The translations under genes and the position numbers were made by a program. The notes below the pieces were generated by a model. It was not told where the DNA came from. It searched no databases and was given only the letters and a program-made list of their open reading frames with translations. From Leptospirillum sp037442005 (GTDB taxonomy: Bacteria > Nitrospirota > Leptospirillia > Leptospirillales > Leptospirillaceae), in assembly GCA_037442005.1 (NCBI GenBank), contig JBBIRA010000001.1:47076-111075 (forward strand): a DNA stretch of 64,000 nt, written 5' to 3'. The stretch's first letter is position 1, and each line of letters opens with the position of its first letter. This document shows positions 50,801 through 59,420 of this stretch, in pieces.

Positions 50801-52482
50801 CTCGGACCAAGGACGATCCGGGGAGAAAAATGCTCCATTTCCCGTTCCCGGTCAATGGCCGGATTGGTCACGACCGCCACATTCTCCTTGAAATAGTCAG
50901 GAATGTTCATTCGATCCTTCGAGAGGACGGCCAGCGGACCGTCGAATCCAAGCGATCCGATCGGTTCAAAGCTGGTCTGTCCGAAGAAGCTGATCATGTC
51001 GTGGTCATCTGTCGAAAATCCGAACGGATGCCAGAGAGATTGCACCGGCAATGTCCGGGAGAGAAGCTCTTTCGGGAGATCGAGAAGCGTTGCCATAGAG
51101 GGAAGCGGGACCCCTTCCGGGTGGGTGAAGGAAGGGATTTCCGGATGGAACCGCTCGGCGTATCGCTGATAGAGTGTCTCCTGGATCTCCGGATACATGA
51201 TCGGGGAAAGCGGGCCTCTGCCAAGGAAGAAGGCCATCTTTTCCCCGGGAGCGAACGGTTTGGGCTGGTTCACCATCCGGGAGGCGGAGACGATCCCCCG
51301 TTCTGAGGAGATGAAGGTCAGGTCATCGGTTTCAAAAAGCCACATGGGCCGGAGTCCCAACGCATCGACCGAAAAGACGATTTCGTCCTGGTATCGGGCG
51401 ATGATGGCGGCCGGTCCCTGGGCCAGCGGTCCTAAAAACCGCCGGTAGAGGAAATACATCTGCCGCATTTTGGGATCAAGGGCTGAAATGATGTGTGTAA
51501 TGGGGGGGAAGACGATCTCCATGGCCTCCATGAGGGAGAAGCCGAACTGGACCATCAGCCCTTCAATTGTCCGGTCGAGATCCTGGGAATCACTGCCCCC
51601 TTTGACCGGAGGGATGCCCAGCATGGCGGATTCCCGGCGGAGCTTGTCGATGGTATTGATTTCACCGTTGTGGCCGAGGATTGAAAAAGGCTGGACGCGT
51701 TCGGTGACCGACAGGGTGTTGGTTGAGTACCGGCTGTGGCCAAGAACGGCCCGGCTTTTCATCTGGGGGTCCTGAAAATCCAGGAAGTATTCCGACAGCA
51801 CAAAGCTTGTTCCCTTGACCTTGTAAACAGCCACATCGCCCGAAAGAGAGCCGATGTGAATCCGTCCTTCAGACTCCATCCGGACCTTGGCATCGAAGGC
51901 GACCCGCTGGGGGTTCAGTCCTTCACGGACGAGAAGCCCCGCCTGCCAGAACAGGGGTTCGTTCTCAGATTCTTTCGGGATCCTTCCGGAAAGAACCTGC
52001 CCTTTCCGGAGGGAAAGAATGTCGAATCCGTTTTCAGAAAACAACCGGTGCATTTCAGCCCGGAGATCCGACTCCGTCGGGGTGGATCCGTGTTCCTGGC
52101 CGCCGGTGTTCCGGGGAGTATAGATGTGGGCCACGACAAAACGGGGATCGTTGGCCAGCGCGGGATCCTGCCCTTCTTTTTTCAGCCACCGTTCCCAGAG
52201 ATGCCGGGGAATATCCACCTGAACGCCGCAACCGTCCCCTTCATTGTTGATCTGGCCCGCCCGATGTTCCATCATCTGAAGACCGGACAATGCTTCCCGA
52301 AGAGTGGTGTGTGTGGGTTCTCCCGTTTTGGAGAGGACCGCAACAATCGCGCAGGAATCCTTTTCCTGGTCGATGAAGGGACCGGTCAGACCACAGTCCG
52401 GTGAGAGAGTTCCTTCCCTGGCGGAAGAGACGGATTCGGCATGGCCCCCTGAGGGGTGTATGTTGCTCTTTAATAGGCTCAT
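47821..52482 (-). CDS. gltB: Glutamate synthase large subunit
   Basis: Makes two glutamates from glutamine and 2-oxoglutarate. 1553 residues. The N-terminal glutaminase has its nucleophile in EKDSCAIVAVLSK (Cys44), so about 43 residues would be removed to expose it. FMN/synthase domain: VEIKIGQGAKPGEGGHLPG, GVDLISPSNNHDLYSIEDLAQL and FDGGTGAARMHALRYVGLP. The Fe-S ligands lie in IGCTICRECQMDTCHVGIATQ. C-terminal GXGXG repeats (YGAQGGRF, MTGGTVYLL). No small subunit (gltD) adjoins it, so the electron donor is not decided here: a distant GltD or ferredoxin. Confidence 0.95.
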   Translation of the reverse strand: MSLLKSNIHPSGGHAESVSSAREGTLSPDCGLTGPFIDQEKDSCAIVAVLSKTGEPTHTTLREALSGLQMMEHRAGQINNEGDGCGVQVDIPRHLWERWLKKEGQDPALANDPRFVVAHIYTPRNTGGQEHGSTPTESDLRAEMHRLFSENGFDILSLRKGQVLSGRIPKESENEPLFWQAGLLVREGLNPQRVAFDAKVRMESEGRIHIGSLSGDVAVYKVKGTSFVLSEYFLDFQDPQMKSRAVLGHSRYSTNTLSVTERVQPFSILGHNGEINTIDKLRRESAMLGIPPVKGGSDSQDLDRTIEGLMVQFGFSLMEAMEIVFPPITHIISALDPKMRQMYFLYRRFLGPLAQGPAAIIARYQDEIVFSVDALGLRPMWLFETDDLTFISSERGIVSASRMVNQPKPFAPGEKMAFFLGRGPLSPIMYPEIQETLYQRYAERFHPEIPSFTHPEGVPLPSMATLLDLPKELLSRTLPVQSLWHPFGFSTDDHDMISFFGQTSFEPIGSLGFDGPLAVLSKDRMNIPDYFKENVAVVTNPAIDREREMEHFSPRIVLGPRPLFGNTVHTPRGLDLALPILLGGNIGDPLLPTDRYRALAERLGIHLLEDLPRHFPKDHIRTISSTFTEKESLKEALDRISREAIDHARSGAEILIIDDSRALMPGHFWIEPALTTALVDRALRKSPPVGNTPNLRRNLSIIVHSGAIRNLHDTIFTFAIGADAINPHLLFETAITPVKGEKIQDPDEREKRIENVVGALKKGIEKVISTMGIHEMRGYGRLFSSIGVGLELSELFATPHFLGGEKAGLSLDRLEQEARSRAPYFQGEKVEKLSKTYHLYPKVWKLAGDVANQKEPYSKYQEKLNAVESENPISLRHLLDIAPGKNTIPAESVDLSVGEQSTPFIISSMSFGSQGEVAYRAYAEAAEQMNIICLNGEGGEILDIIGKYPKSRGQQIASGRFGVNIALLNSSNLVEIKIGQGAKPGEGGHLPGKKVSAKVAKARKATTGVDLISPSNNHDLYSIEDLAQLVAELKSANPKVRVAVKVPVISGIGTIGIGIAKAGADIIAVSGFDGGTGAARMHALRYVGLPVEIGVTEVHRALLYAGLRDKVEIWADGGLKSSSDALKVMCLGANRVGFGTLPMVAIGCTICRECQMDTCHVGIATQIETEEQAHDHGLKRFVPRDFEFSVRQLKHFFTGMAEDLRRLMAEAGISRGQSIVGQTGHLIQIRHFDKIDLTPLLNPSSYNPDPEGFCGVAPQDGAFTLGEKITAEVERSLRQHPRAVEIQVDRTTSMDRNIGTHLSGVLHREYPNHPMVTVSINHGSVTGNGMGAFIKGNMTIRVNGGAQDGVGKGAMAGRIVVLKAKNGNGQYVDGSVGKSLAYGAQGGRFLIQGDCDSRAGIRLSGAEMVIGGRITAPINDHVGHLGIHSNMKGFAFEYMTNGRALVLGDPGPWICAGMTGGTVYLLKQPEWGFDEAAIRRRIARGSKVLILPPAKEDETIIRELIGDYQQEISASGQEEEASWLAGISRLEIRKYFVRIIPEALQVEQTVSTE

Positions 52483-52730
52483 TTGTTTGGGATATCCTGT
52501 TGGAGATAAATGAATCGTTTGGTGTTTTCCGGGTCAATGCCAATAAGGAAGAAACGGGGAACTCCTGACCCGGTGAGGTCAGAACCCGAAATTCCGGATG
52601 AATCCAGTCCGGCGGTCTGGCCGTGATTCACTTTCCTGATTATATCCAAGGCCTTTCCGCCGATGCAAGGGAATTTGATCGCATGGCAGCCCCGATGAAG
52701 AGAGAAATTGATGTTTTCCAGGAGAAAAAG

Positions 52731-53207
52731 ATGATTTACCAGGGTTCTCTTTTCGGGATCACCTGCATGATTGAAGTCTCCCCTCGCGGACTCAAGCGCC
52801 TTCTTCCACAGTGGGGGAGAGCCGATTCCCTGATTCCGGACCGGTATTCTGTGTTCCCGGGGATGGAGGTGTTGCAAAACGCCATGCGTGAGGGTGTCCG
52901 TTATCCGGGAGCGTTGGATGACCGGGAGTGGAGTCCTTCCCTCCGGGCGGTTCTCGATGTGGTCCTTTCCATTCCCGGTGGGGAGACCCGAACCTACGGG
53001 TGGGTGGCCGCCCGGGCCGGGATGCCCAGAGGGGCCCGAGCCGTGGGGCGGGCTCTTTCGACCAATCCGGTTCCCCTCGTCTTTCCCTGCCACCGGGTGG
53101 TCCGGGCCTCGGGGCCTGACCACGGGGGGTACACGATTGGAGCCGAAAACCGTCCGGATCTCAAAAGCTGGATCCTTTCCCGGGAGCGGGAGGGGTGTTT
53201 TTACTGA
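52731..53207 (+). CDS. ogt: Methylated-DNA-protein cysteine alkyltransferase
   Basis: Suicide repair protein that removes alkyl groups from O6-alkylguanine. From ATG at 52731 it has 158 residues. VLSIPGGETRTYGWVAARAGMPRGARAVGRALSTNPVPLVFPCHRVVRASG holds the helix-turn-helix, the Arg finger and the acceptor cysteine in PCHRV. CAGGAGAAAAAG precedes this ATG; starts at 52623 and 52683 are also open, but the conserved N-terminal domain begins here. Ogt/Ada-C type; the exact subgroup is open. Confidence 0.85.
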   Translation: MIYQGSLFGITCMIEVSPRGLKRLLPQWGRADSLIPDRYSVFPGMEVLQNAMREGVRYPGALDDREWSPSLRAVLDVVLSIPGGETRTYGWVAARAGMPRGARAVGRALSTNPVPLVFPCHRVVRASGPDHGGYTIGAENRPDLKSWILSREREGCFY

Positions 53208-53294
53208 CGGACCAGGTGGTTTCCGGGGCGAGGGCGGCGTTTCCCGGATGTTTGCCTCCATTTTACTCCCCTTGTCAACGGAAAGGATTACTTG

Positions 53295-54314
53295 ATGGGA
53301 TCTCCTCAATCAACATCATCTCAAACGAAAAATCCGGACAAAGAGATCCGCGGGGTGGCCCTTCTCAAAAGCCGCCATGCCGGGAGCGGAGAGAGGGCGC
53401 CTGCTCAGATCATGACGCTGGTTTTTCGGGACAATAGTGGCAAAGGGCTACGGGAGTGGCCGGCGAAGCTCTGGGATGATCCGAAAAAAGTGGGCGAGAG
53501 CCTGAAGGTCGGGGGGCTGGTCATGGCGGAGGGGCAGATTGTCCGGCTGAATGGCGAGCCCCAGATCCGGATTACCCGGATCGCGCCCTTAAAGGCCTCT
53601 CCGGAAGAGGTCAGGGATTTTATTCCACAAAGTGCGCTGGGGGCGGAGGGCGGGTTAAGCCGGATCGAGGCCTTGCTGGAATCCCTTTCCGATCCCTGGC
53701 TTGGCCGGTTTGGATCGGAGCTTCTGGCCGACAGTGAGATCAGGGCGCTGTTTTCAAAGGCGCCTGCCGCCAAACGGAACCACCATGCCATGGTGGGGGG
53801 GCTTCTCGAACACACCCTCGAAATCATGGAGATGGGGGACCGGATCGCGCCGGTTCTCCGTCTGAACCGTGACCTTCTGCTTCTGGGGCTTCTCCTTCAT
53901 GACCTGGGAAAATGCTGGGAGATCTCGTCCGATCCCGGATTTGCCTATACGGATGAGGGGCGTCTTCTGGGTCACATGTACCTGGGGTGTGAAGCCACGC
54001 GGCGGGTGGCTTCGCGGATCCCCGATTTTCCTCCGATGCTCCTGAAGCTTCTCCAGCATTTCATTTTGTCTCACCATGGAGAGTATTCGTACGGATCGCC
54101 GGTATTGCCGGCCACGCCAGAAGCGATGGCTGTACACCTGCTGGATAACCTTTCCGGCCAGGTGTTTGCCATGAGGGCGGCCAAACCCCCGTCAGGCGAG
54201 GACTGGGGGTACGACCGGAATCGTGGCGCCCAGATCTGGGCCAGGGGATCGGATCTTTCGACCCTTTCAAAGAGTGGAAGCCCAGAGACCCTGGAGGATA
54301 GGGCCAGGCCATGA
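53295..54314 (+). CDS. YhaM-type 3'-5' exoribonuclease
   Basis: About 339 residues: an N-terminal OB-fold (MTLVFRDNSGKGLREWPAKLWDD to RLNGEPQIRITRI) followed by an HD hydrolase domain, AKRNHHAMVGGLLEHTLEIMEMGDRIAPVL and LLLLGLLLHDLGKCWEIS. This order is typical of YhaM/CBF1 nucleases that trim RNA or single-stranded DNA with Mn2+. AACGGAAAGGATTACTTG precedes the ATG. The stop overlaps the next gene (ATGA). The N-terminal 20 residues are low in conservation. Confidence 0.85.
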   Translation: MGSPQSTSSQTKNPDKEIRGVALLKSRHAGSGERAPAQIMTLVFRDNSGKGLREWPAKLWDDPKKVGESLKVGGLVMAEGQIVRLNGEPQIRITRIAPLKASPEEVRDFIPQSALGAEGGLSRIEALLESLSDPWLGRFGSELLADSEIRALFSKAPAAKRNHHAMVGGLLEHTLEIMEMGDRIAPVLRLNRDLLLLGLLLHDLGKCWEISSDPGFAYTDEGRLLGHMYLGCEATRRVASRIPDFPPMLLKLLQHFILSHHGEYSYGSPVLPATPEAMAVHLLDNLSGQVFAMRAAKPPSGEDWGYDRNRGAQIWARGSDLSTLSKSGSPETLEDRARP

Positions 54315-57172
54315 CACCCGGGGAACGTGAGGCCATCAGGCGGGATCTTGTGGCCATGCTGGGTGAATCTTCCGTCCTGTCTTCGGTGACCGATCGCAAG
54401 GCCTACTCCTATGATGCCGGGATTTACAGGGAAGATCCGGTTCTGGCCGTCCTGCCCCAAAACGCGGAGGATGTCTCCCGGGTTGTCCGCTGGGCCAGTG
54501 AGCGGGGGATTCCCCTGACGCCCCGCTCTGGCGGGACCAATATTGCTGGCAGTGCCATCGGTCCCGGTATTGTGCTCGGGGTGGCCCGCATGAACCGGTG
54601 GGATTTTTCCCGGGCACAGGAAGGGTCGGTCCGTGTGGAGCCGGGGATGATTTTAAAAGAGCTGAATGACCGTCTGGCCCCGCTGGACCGGTTCTTTGCT
54701 CCTGATCCGTCGTCGGGGCTGGCCTGCCAGATCGGCGGGATGATCGGCACGAATGCGGCCGGGGCCCATGCGCTCAAGTACGGGGCGATGAAGGAAAATA
54801 TCCTGTCGCTTGACATGATTGATGCTGGCGGGAACCTGTATCGTCTGGCCCCGAAGCCCCTTTCCCCGGAAGAGGGCCCTGATCTTCGATCGCTTCCGTC
54901 CGGATTTTCAGGGGTCCTTGAGCGTCTTCCCGAGTGGGCCCCTGTTCTTCGACAAAAACGTCGCCAGGTATCGAAGAATTCTTCAGGGTATAACCTGTTT
55001 GACCTGGCCGATAAGCTTTATCCCGAGCACCCGGGGGAAGGCCGTGTTTTTGATCCGGTGCGTCTTGTGACCGGTGCGGAAGGAACCCTGGGCATTGTCA
55101 CCTCGGCCGAACTCCTGGTCCGGCCGGTTCCCGCCCGCCGGGTGACGGTCCTTGCCTATTTCCAGAATTTAAGCGAGCTGGGTGAGGCGGTTTCTGGGAT
55201 CAACCTTTTGGGTCCGGCGGCCCTTGAGATGATGGACAGACGGACACTCGACCTGGTGGGACGGAGTCGCTATGGGATCCCGCCGGAAGCGGACTCCATG
55301 CTTCTGATCGAATTTGATCACGAGCCGATGGAGGAGCTGGTCGAACAGACCCGGAAGATCCTCGACCGGTTCCGTCTGGCTGCGAAGCCGGGGGTTTCGT
55401 TCGATCCCTCGGAGCAGCTCCGGATGTGGCAGGCGCGTCATGCGCTTTTTCCGACCCTGTACCGGTACGACGGTGTGCGCCGTCCCATGAATTTTGCCGA
55501 TGATGTCGCCGTTCCCGTTCACCGGCTGGTGGAGGTGCTTCAGTTTTTACGGGAGTTTTTTCAGGAGATCGACATTCCTGTGGCCGTCTATGGCCATATC
55601 GGAAACGGGAATGCCCATATTAATCCCCTGATGAATCTTCGGGAGCCGGGGTCGATGGAAACGCTCCTCCTGATCAGTCAGACCATTCATGGGGCGGTCA
55701 TCGACCGCTTTGAAGGAGTGCCCTGCGGAGAACACGGGGAAGGGCGTGTCCGGGCCGAGTTTCTTCCTTCGGTCTATGGTCCCGAAGTCTACGAGATGTT
55801 CTGTGAGACAAAGAAGCTGTTTGATCCCCGGGGAATTCTGAACCCCGGGGTCAAAATCTCCCGGACATCCTTTCTGACCGGCATTGATGTGGAGCGGGTC
55901 GTCAAGTCCTGCGCCACCTGCGGCAAATGCAATACCGTTTGCCCGAGCTTTGATATCACAAGAAATGAGGCCATGGGGCCGAGAGGATGGTTCCAGATGC
56001 TGACCGATCCGGCGATTGCGCCGGACGTTCCGGATTCGGTGCTGGACGCCTGCCTGAACTGTAAGTCGTGTCGTGCCGTCTGTCCGGCGGGTGTGGATGT
56101 TTCCGATGTGGTGATTGATGCCAGAGCCCGGCGGGGAGGAGACCGGGTTTCCCGGTTTTTCTCCCGGGGATTGCTTGATGTCAGCCGGATGAGCCGTTTT
56201 GTCGAGTTTCTCGGCTGGTCCCAGAAGTGGTGGGACAGACCCTTTCCGCGAAAAGTGATCGAGAAGGTGACACGGAAGCTTTTTCGCCCTGTTTCCAAAA
56301 ACGCCCGTCTTCCGGCGGCCCTTCGTCTCCCCCGGCTCCGATCCCGGACCCTTCGGTCGGAGATGGCTGAATGGACCGAGGAAGGGGGGAAAACAGGAGA
56401 TGTGGCGTATTTTCACGGGTGTGCGGCCAATTATCTCGATGATGGAGCGGGAGAGGCCATGATCCGGATCCTGTCCCGGGGAAAGGGACAGGTGGTCCTT
56501 CCCCGTCAGACCTGCTCCGGAACGCCGATCGAGACGTATGGTCATCGGGACCTGGTCGCCTCCGCTGCCCGCGTGAATCTTGAGAGTCTCTCCCGGTTCG
56601 AGACGATCGTGACCGGATGTGCGTCCTGCACGCTGGCCTTGAAAGATCTCCCCCGGCAGTTTCCTGAAGGATCGAGGGAGGAAGAGTGGGCCCGGGAGCT
56701 GTCCGGCCGTGTCATGCACCTTGCCGAATACATGATGAAGGACGATCAGGCCGGGCTTCGTGCCGAAATGATTGAAAAACGGCAAAAAGGAGACGATCTT
56801 CCGTCGGTGACCTATCATTCTTCGTGTCATTTGCGGGCGGCCGGGGTCAGTTCTGAACCGGTGGCCCTTTTAAAAGAGATCTTTGGTCAGGATTTCCGCC
56901 CCATGATGGATTCGGACCGGTGTGCCGGCGGTGCCGGCACCTATCTCCTGAAAAATCCTGAAAACTCGGAAGCGGTGTTCAGGAGAAAAAGGGAAGCGGT
57001 CCTCGGTTCGGGGGCGGACATTGTGACAACGGGATGTCCCGCATGTCAGATCAAGCTGTCAGATGGTCTTGCCGGTTCTGTGCCGGCCCGCCATCTGGCG
57101 GTGATTTTGGCCGGCTACCTTACGGAGGACCCTGTTAACAAGAATGGGGTTTCCGAAAAAGGGGCCATTTGA
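54311..57172 (+). CDS. FAD-linked oxidase/Fe-S dehydrogenase fusion (lactate/glycolate type)
   Basis: A 953-residue fusion of a GlcD-like flavoprotein and a GlcF-like iron-sulfur part. Residues 1-530: FAD_binding_4 domain (LPQNAEDVSRVVRWASERGIPLTPRSGGTNIAGSAIG) and oxidase C-domain (DIPVAVYGHIGNGNAHINPLMN, CGEHGEGRVR). Two [4Fe-4S] motifs follow: KSCATCGKCNTVCPSFD and CLNCKSCRAVCPAGVD. CCG-type motifs at the end (ITGCASCTLALKD-like region, SDRCAGGAGTYLL) are typical of GlcF/LutA. Likely a quinone-linked D-2-hydroxyacid (lactate or glycolate) dehydrogenase; the substrate is not certain. ATGA overlap with the YhaM gene. Confidence 0.88.
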   Translation: MTPGEREAIRRDLVAMLGESSVLSSVTDRKAYSYDAGIYREDPVLAVLPQNAEDVSRVVRWASERGIPLTPRSGGTNIAGSAIGPGIVLGVARMNRWDFSRAQEGSVRVEPGMILKELNDRLAPLDRFFAPDPSSGLACQIGGMIGTNAAGAHALKYGAMKENILSLDMIDAGGNLYRLAPKPLSPEEGPDLRSLPSGFSGVLERLPEWAPVLRQKRRQVSKNSSGYNLFDLADKLYPEHPGEGRVFDPVRLVTGAEGTLGIVTSAELLVRPVPARRVTVLAYFQNLSELGEAVSGINLLGPAALEMMDRRTLDLVGRSRYGIPPEADSMLLIEFDHEPMEELVEQTRKILDRFRLAAKPGVSFDPSEQLRMWQARHALFPTLYRYDGVRRPMNFADDVAVPVHRLVEVLQFLREFFQEIDIPVAVYGHIGNGNAHINPLMNLREPGSMETLLLISQTIHGAVIDRFEGVPCGEHGEGRVRAEFLPSVYGPEVYEMFCETKKLFDPRGILNPGVKISRTSFLTGIDVERVVKSCATCGKCNTVCPSFDITRNEAMGPRGWFQMLTDPAIAPDVPDSVLDACLNCKSCRAVCPAGVDVSDVVIDARARRGGDRVSRFFSRGLLDVSRMSRFVEFLGWSQKWWDRPFPRKVIEKVTRKLFRPVSKNARLPAALRLPRLRSRTLRSEMAEWTEEGGKTGDVAYFHGCAANYLDDGAGEAMIRILSRGKGQVVLPRQTCSGTPIETYGHRDLVASAARVNLESLSRFETIVTGCASCTLALKDLPRQFPEGSREEEWARELSGRVMHLAEYMMKDDQAGLRAEMIEKRQKGDDLPSVTYHSSCHLRAAGVSSEPVALLKEIFGQDFRPMMDSDRCAGGAGTYLLKNPENSEAVFRRKREAVLGSGADIVTTGCPACQIKLSDGLAGSVPARHLAVILAGYLTEDPVNKNGVSEKGAI

Positions 57173-57221
57173 TCAGGTCGATTGCCAGATAACCAGAAAC
57201 GATTTTACAGAAGGAGACCAG

Positions 57222-57806
57222 ATGAAAAGACGGAAGTGGGGTGCGGCCATCCTGGTGGGGGCGTTTTGTCTCGGTGTTTCGGTACAGGGGGTATTTGCCG
57301 CTTCCCGGATGATGCTTTACAGCAGCGATTTCAAGAATCATGGAACCATCCGTCATGAGCAGGTGTTTTCCGGTTTTGGCTGTTCAGGGAGTAACCTCTC
57401 ACCGGAGCTTCACTGGAAGAATGTTCCGAAAGGGACAAAAAGCCTCGCCCTGACAGCCTATGATCCGGATGCGCCAACCGGGTCAGGCTGGTGGCATTGG
57501 GTCGTGATCGACCTTCCGGCAACAACGACGCACCTGGCAAAAGGGGCCGGTACACCGGATGGATCCCGTCTGCCCCACGGAGCTGTCCAGGCCGTGACGG
57601 ATTTCGGAAAGCCCGGCTACGGGGGGCCCTGTCCTCCGGTGGGCGACCGCCCGCATCATTACATCTTTACCCTGTATGCGCTCAAAACCCCGATGCTCAA
57701 GGTTCCCGCCAACGGTTCTCCTGCGCTCATCGGATACTTTATTCACATGAACATGATTGCAAAAACCACATTGGTGGGGCGCTACGGACGTCACAAGAAA
57801 CATTGA
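57222..57806 (+). CDS. Exported PEBP/YbhB-YbcL family protein
   Basis: A 194-residue protein. Signal peptide KRRKWGAAILVGAFCLGVSVQGVFA, then the phosphatidylethanolamine-binding-protein fold: GCSGSNLSPELHWKNVPKGTKSLALTAYDPDAPTGSGWWHWVVIDLPATTTHL and DRPHHYIFTLYALKTP. Function in bacteria is poorly defined. ATG at 57222 follows AGAAGGAGACCAG; it lies 49 bases after the dehydrogenase gene and may be the last gene of that operon. A hairpin follows. Confidence 0.9.
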   Translation: MKRRKWGAAILVGAFCLGVSVQGVFAASRMMLYSSDFKNHGTIRHEQVFSGFGCSGSNLSPELHWKNVPKGTKSLALTAYDPDAPTGSGWWHWVVIDLPATTTHLAKGAGTPDGSRLPHGAVQAVTDFGKPGYGGPCPPVGDRPHHYIFTLYALKTPMLKVPANGSPALIGYFIHMNMIAKTTLVGRYGRHKKH

Positions 57807-57819
57807 TTGAGGGCTTGAA

Positions 57820-57853
57820 ATCCCCGGTAGAATGTTATCTTTCCACCGGGGAT
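57820..57853. terminator. Bidirectional hairpin between PEBP gene and sqr
   Basis: ATCCCCGGT at 57820-57828 pairs with ACCGGGGAT at 57845-57853 around a 16-base loop. It lies between two convergent genes and is followed by short T-rich sequence. Confidence 0.55.
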
Positions 57854-57867
57854 CAAGATTTTCCCGT

Positions 57868-59157
57868 TCAGGGCTGCAGTCGTTCGATTCCCAAGGCTTT
57901 GAGCATGTATTTTTCGTAAATCGGTTCTGAACTTCCCGTTTTCATTTTGCGCATAAAGTATTTCTCGAAGGCGATTTTTGCCAGATGCACCCACTTCCCT
58001 TTTTTCATCCAGGCCACATTCCTCGGCGGAATCTGGGGCAGGGCGACAAAGGCGGCCCCGGTGTCCCCCATATCGGCAAGACAGATCGCATTCCATGTTC
58101 CTCGTGTGTCAGGTTGCCGGCCTTCGAGTTCTGCCTTGATGTTATGGACGATCGCCGTCACCATGGATTCGATCATATACCCGGTTTTGGGGGTCCCGGT
58201 CGGAACCGGTGTTGTCTCAACCGGCGGAATGGCCACGCAGACGCCTGCCGAGTAAATGTTTTTGTAGGCCTTGCTCCGCTGGAATTCGTCGATGATGACA
58301 AATCCTCCGGGATTGACCAGATCCGGGACGGCGGCGACCGCCTTGTTTCCCCGGAAAGGGGGAATCATCATGGAGTATTTAAAGGGAAGATCATGAGTCC
58401 GGACGGTCTTGCCGTCCTGATCCACCTCCTCTACGTGCATCATTCCGTCTTCAACCCTGGTGACTTTGGCGTTGGTAACCCATTTGATATCCTGATTTCT
58501 GAACTCGGACTCAAGAAGCCCCTTGGAGTCTCCGACGCCCCCTAAACCCAAGTGGCCGATGTAGGGCTCGCTCGTGACGAAGGTGATCGGAACCTTGTTC
58601 CGTGTCTTGAGCTTTCGAAGATGTCGGTCAATAATGAAGGCGTACTCGTAGGCAGGGCCGAAACAGCTGGCTCCCTGGAAGCTTCCCACAATCATGGGGC
58701 CCGGATTTTTCAGAAACTCCCCGAGCCGTTCATAGGCTTTCTCCGCATGGTCGACGGAGCAGACAGACTGTGTGAATCCCTCCGGGCCGGCTCCCTCGAT
58801 CAGGTCAAACGCGAGCCGGGGACCGGTTGTGATGATGAGGTAGTCATAGCTTAAGGCCTCCCCGTCAATCAGTTCAATCCGGTTCTCCTGGGGTTTTAAG
58901 GCCACCGCTGCTTTCGGGATAAAGCTGATTCCCTTTTTTTCCAGATAGGGGCGGATCGGAAAAGTGGTGTCCGCACGGCTTCTCCACCCCACAGCCACCC
59001 AGGGATTACTCGGAACAAACTGGAAGAAGTCATGTGCATTCACAACGGTGACGTGCACCTTCTTCCCGAGTGTTGAAGCCAATTCATAGGCTGCAGGCAT
59101 CCCTCCGGTTCCAGCTCCAAGGACGATGATTTCTTTCACTTTTTCTGCTGCGGTCAT
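57868..59157 (-). CDS. sqr: Sulfide:quinone oxidoreductase
   Basis: Membrane-associated flavoprotein that oxidises sulfide to sulfane sulfur and reduces quinone. 429 residues. The N-terminal FAD motif is IIVLGAGTGGMPAAYELAS, the second LSYDYLIITTGPRLAF. Three cysteines at 133 (SVCSVDHA), 165 (GASCFGPAYEYAF) and 359 (NAICLADMGDTG) match the catalytic trio of Acidithiobacillus ferrooxidans SQR (128, 160, 356), arguing for a true type I SQR rather than NDH-2. AAGAAGGAGAACAGC precedes the ATG. It lies 87 bases after cydX with no terminator between, so it is probably co-transcribed with cydABX. No persulfide dioxygenase gene adjoins. Confidence 0.92.
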   Translation of the reverse strand: MTAAEKVKEIIVLGAGTGGMPAAYELASTLGKKVHVTVVNAHDFFQFVPSNPWVAVGWRSRADTTFPIRPYLEKKGISFIPKAAVALKPQENRIELIDGEALSYDYLIITTGPRLAFDLIEGAGPEGFTQSVCSVDHAEKAYERLGEFLKNPGPMIVGSFQGASCFGPAYEYAFIIDRHLRKLKTRNKVPITFVTSEPYIGHLGLGGVGDSKGLLESEFRNQDIKWVTNAKVTRVEDGMMHVEEVDQDGKTVRTHDLPFKYSMMIPPFRGNKAVAAVPDLVNPGGFVIIDEFQRSKAYKNIYSAGVCVAIPPVETTPVPTGTPKTGYMIESMVTAIVHNIKAELEGRQPDTRGTWNAICLADMGDTGAAFVALPQIPPRNVAWMKKGKWVHLAKIAFEKYFMRKMKTGSSEPIYEKYMLKALGIERLQP

Positions 59158-59244
59158 GCTGTTCTCCTTCTTTTTTCAATGAAACGGACGGATGGAAAAA
59201 GATTCTTTTGACCCTCGACCTGTTCCGGACTCATGAAGCACTCT

Positions 59245-59391
59245 TTAAGTGTTCTTTGTTCCTTGCGCGGGGGTTTTTCCTGTCAGGACATCGATCTGTA
59301 CCTGATCCTCCTGAATTTCAAACCACAGGGCATGCATGACCGAAAGGGTCACCGCCATTGTCACTCCCACAATCCACACGAAATACCACAT
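59245..59391 (-). CDS. cydX: Cytochrome bd small subunit CydX
   Basis: A 48-codon gene just downstream of cydB. The protein begins MWYFVWIVGVTMAVTLSV, then MHALWFEIQED. The MWYF start, single membrane helix and acidic residue after it are the hallmarks of CydX/YbgT, which stabilises cytochrome bd and its hemes. GGAAAGGAGGAATCGTTC before the ATG is a very strong ribosome site. The tail (VLTGKTPAQGTKNT) is a little longer than E. coli CydX. Confidence 0.92.
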   Translation of the reverse strand: MWYFVWIVGVTMAVTLSVMHALWFEIQEDQVQIDVLTGKTPAQGTKNT

Positions 59392-59420
59392 GAACGATTC
59401 CTCCTTTCCTGCCTGGATAA

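Noticed and set aside
52479..53309. Long minus-strand frame over the ogt gene
   Set aside because: It covers the alkyltransferase gene with its PCHRV motif and reads as a low-complexity Pro/Gly/Arg shadow.
55547..56830. 427-codon minus-strand frame inside the FAD/Fe-S dehydrogenase gene
   Set aside because: A GC-driven shadow: the plus strand has full FAD and Fe-S motifs; the minus frame has none and is rich in Arg/His/Pro.
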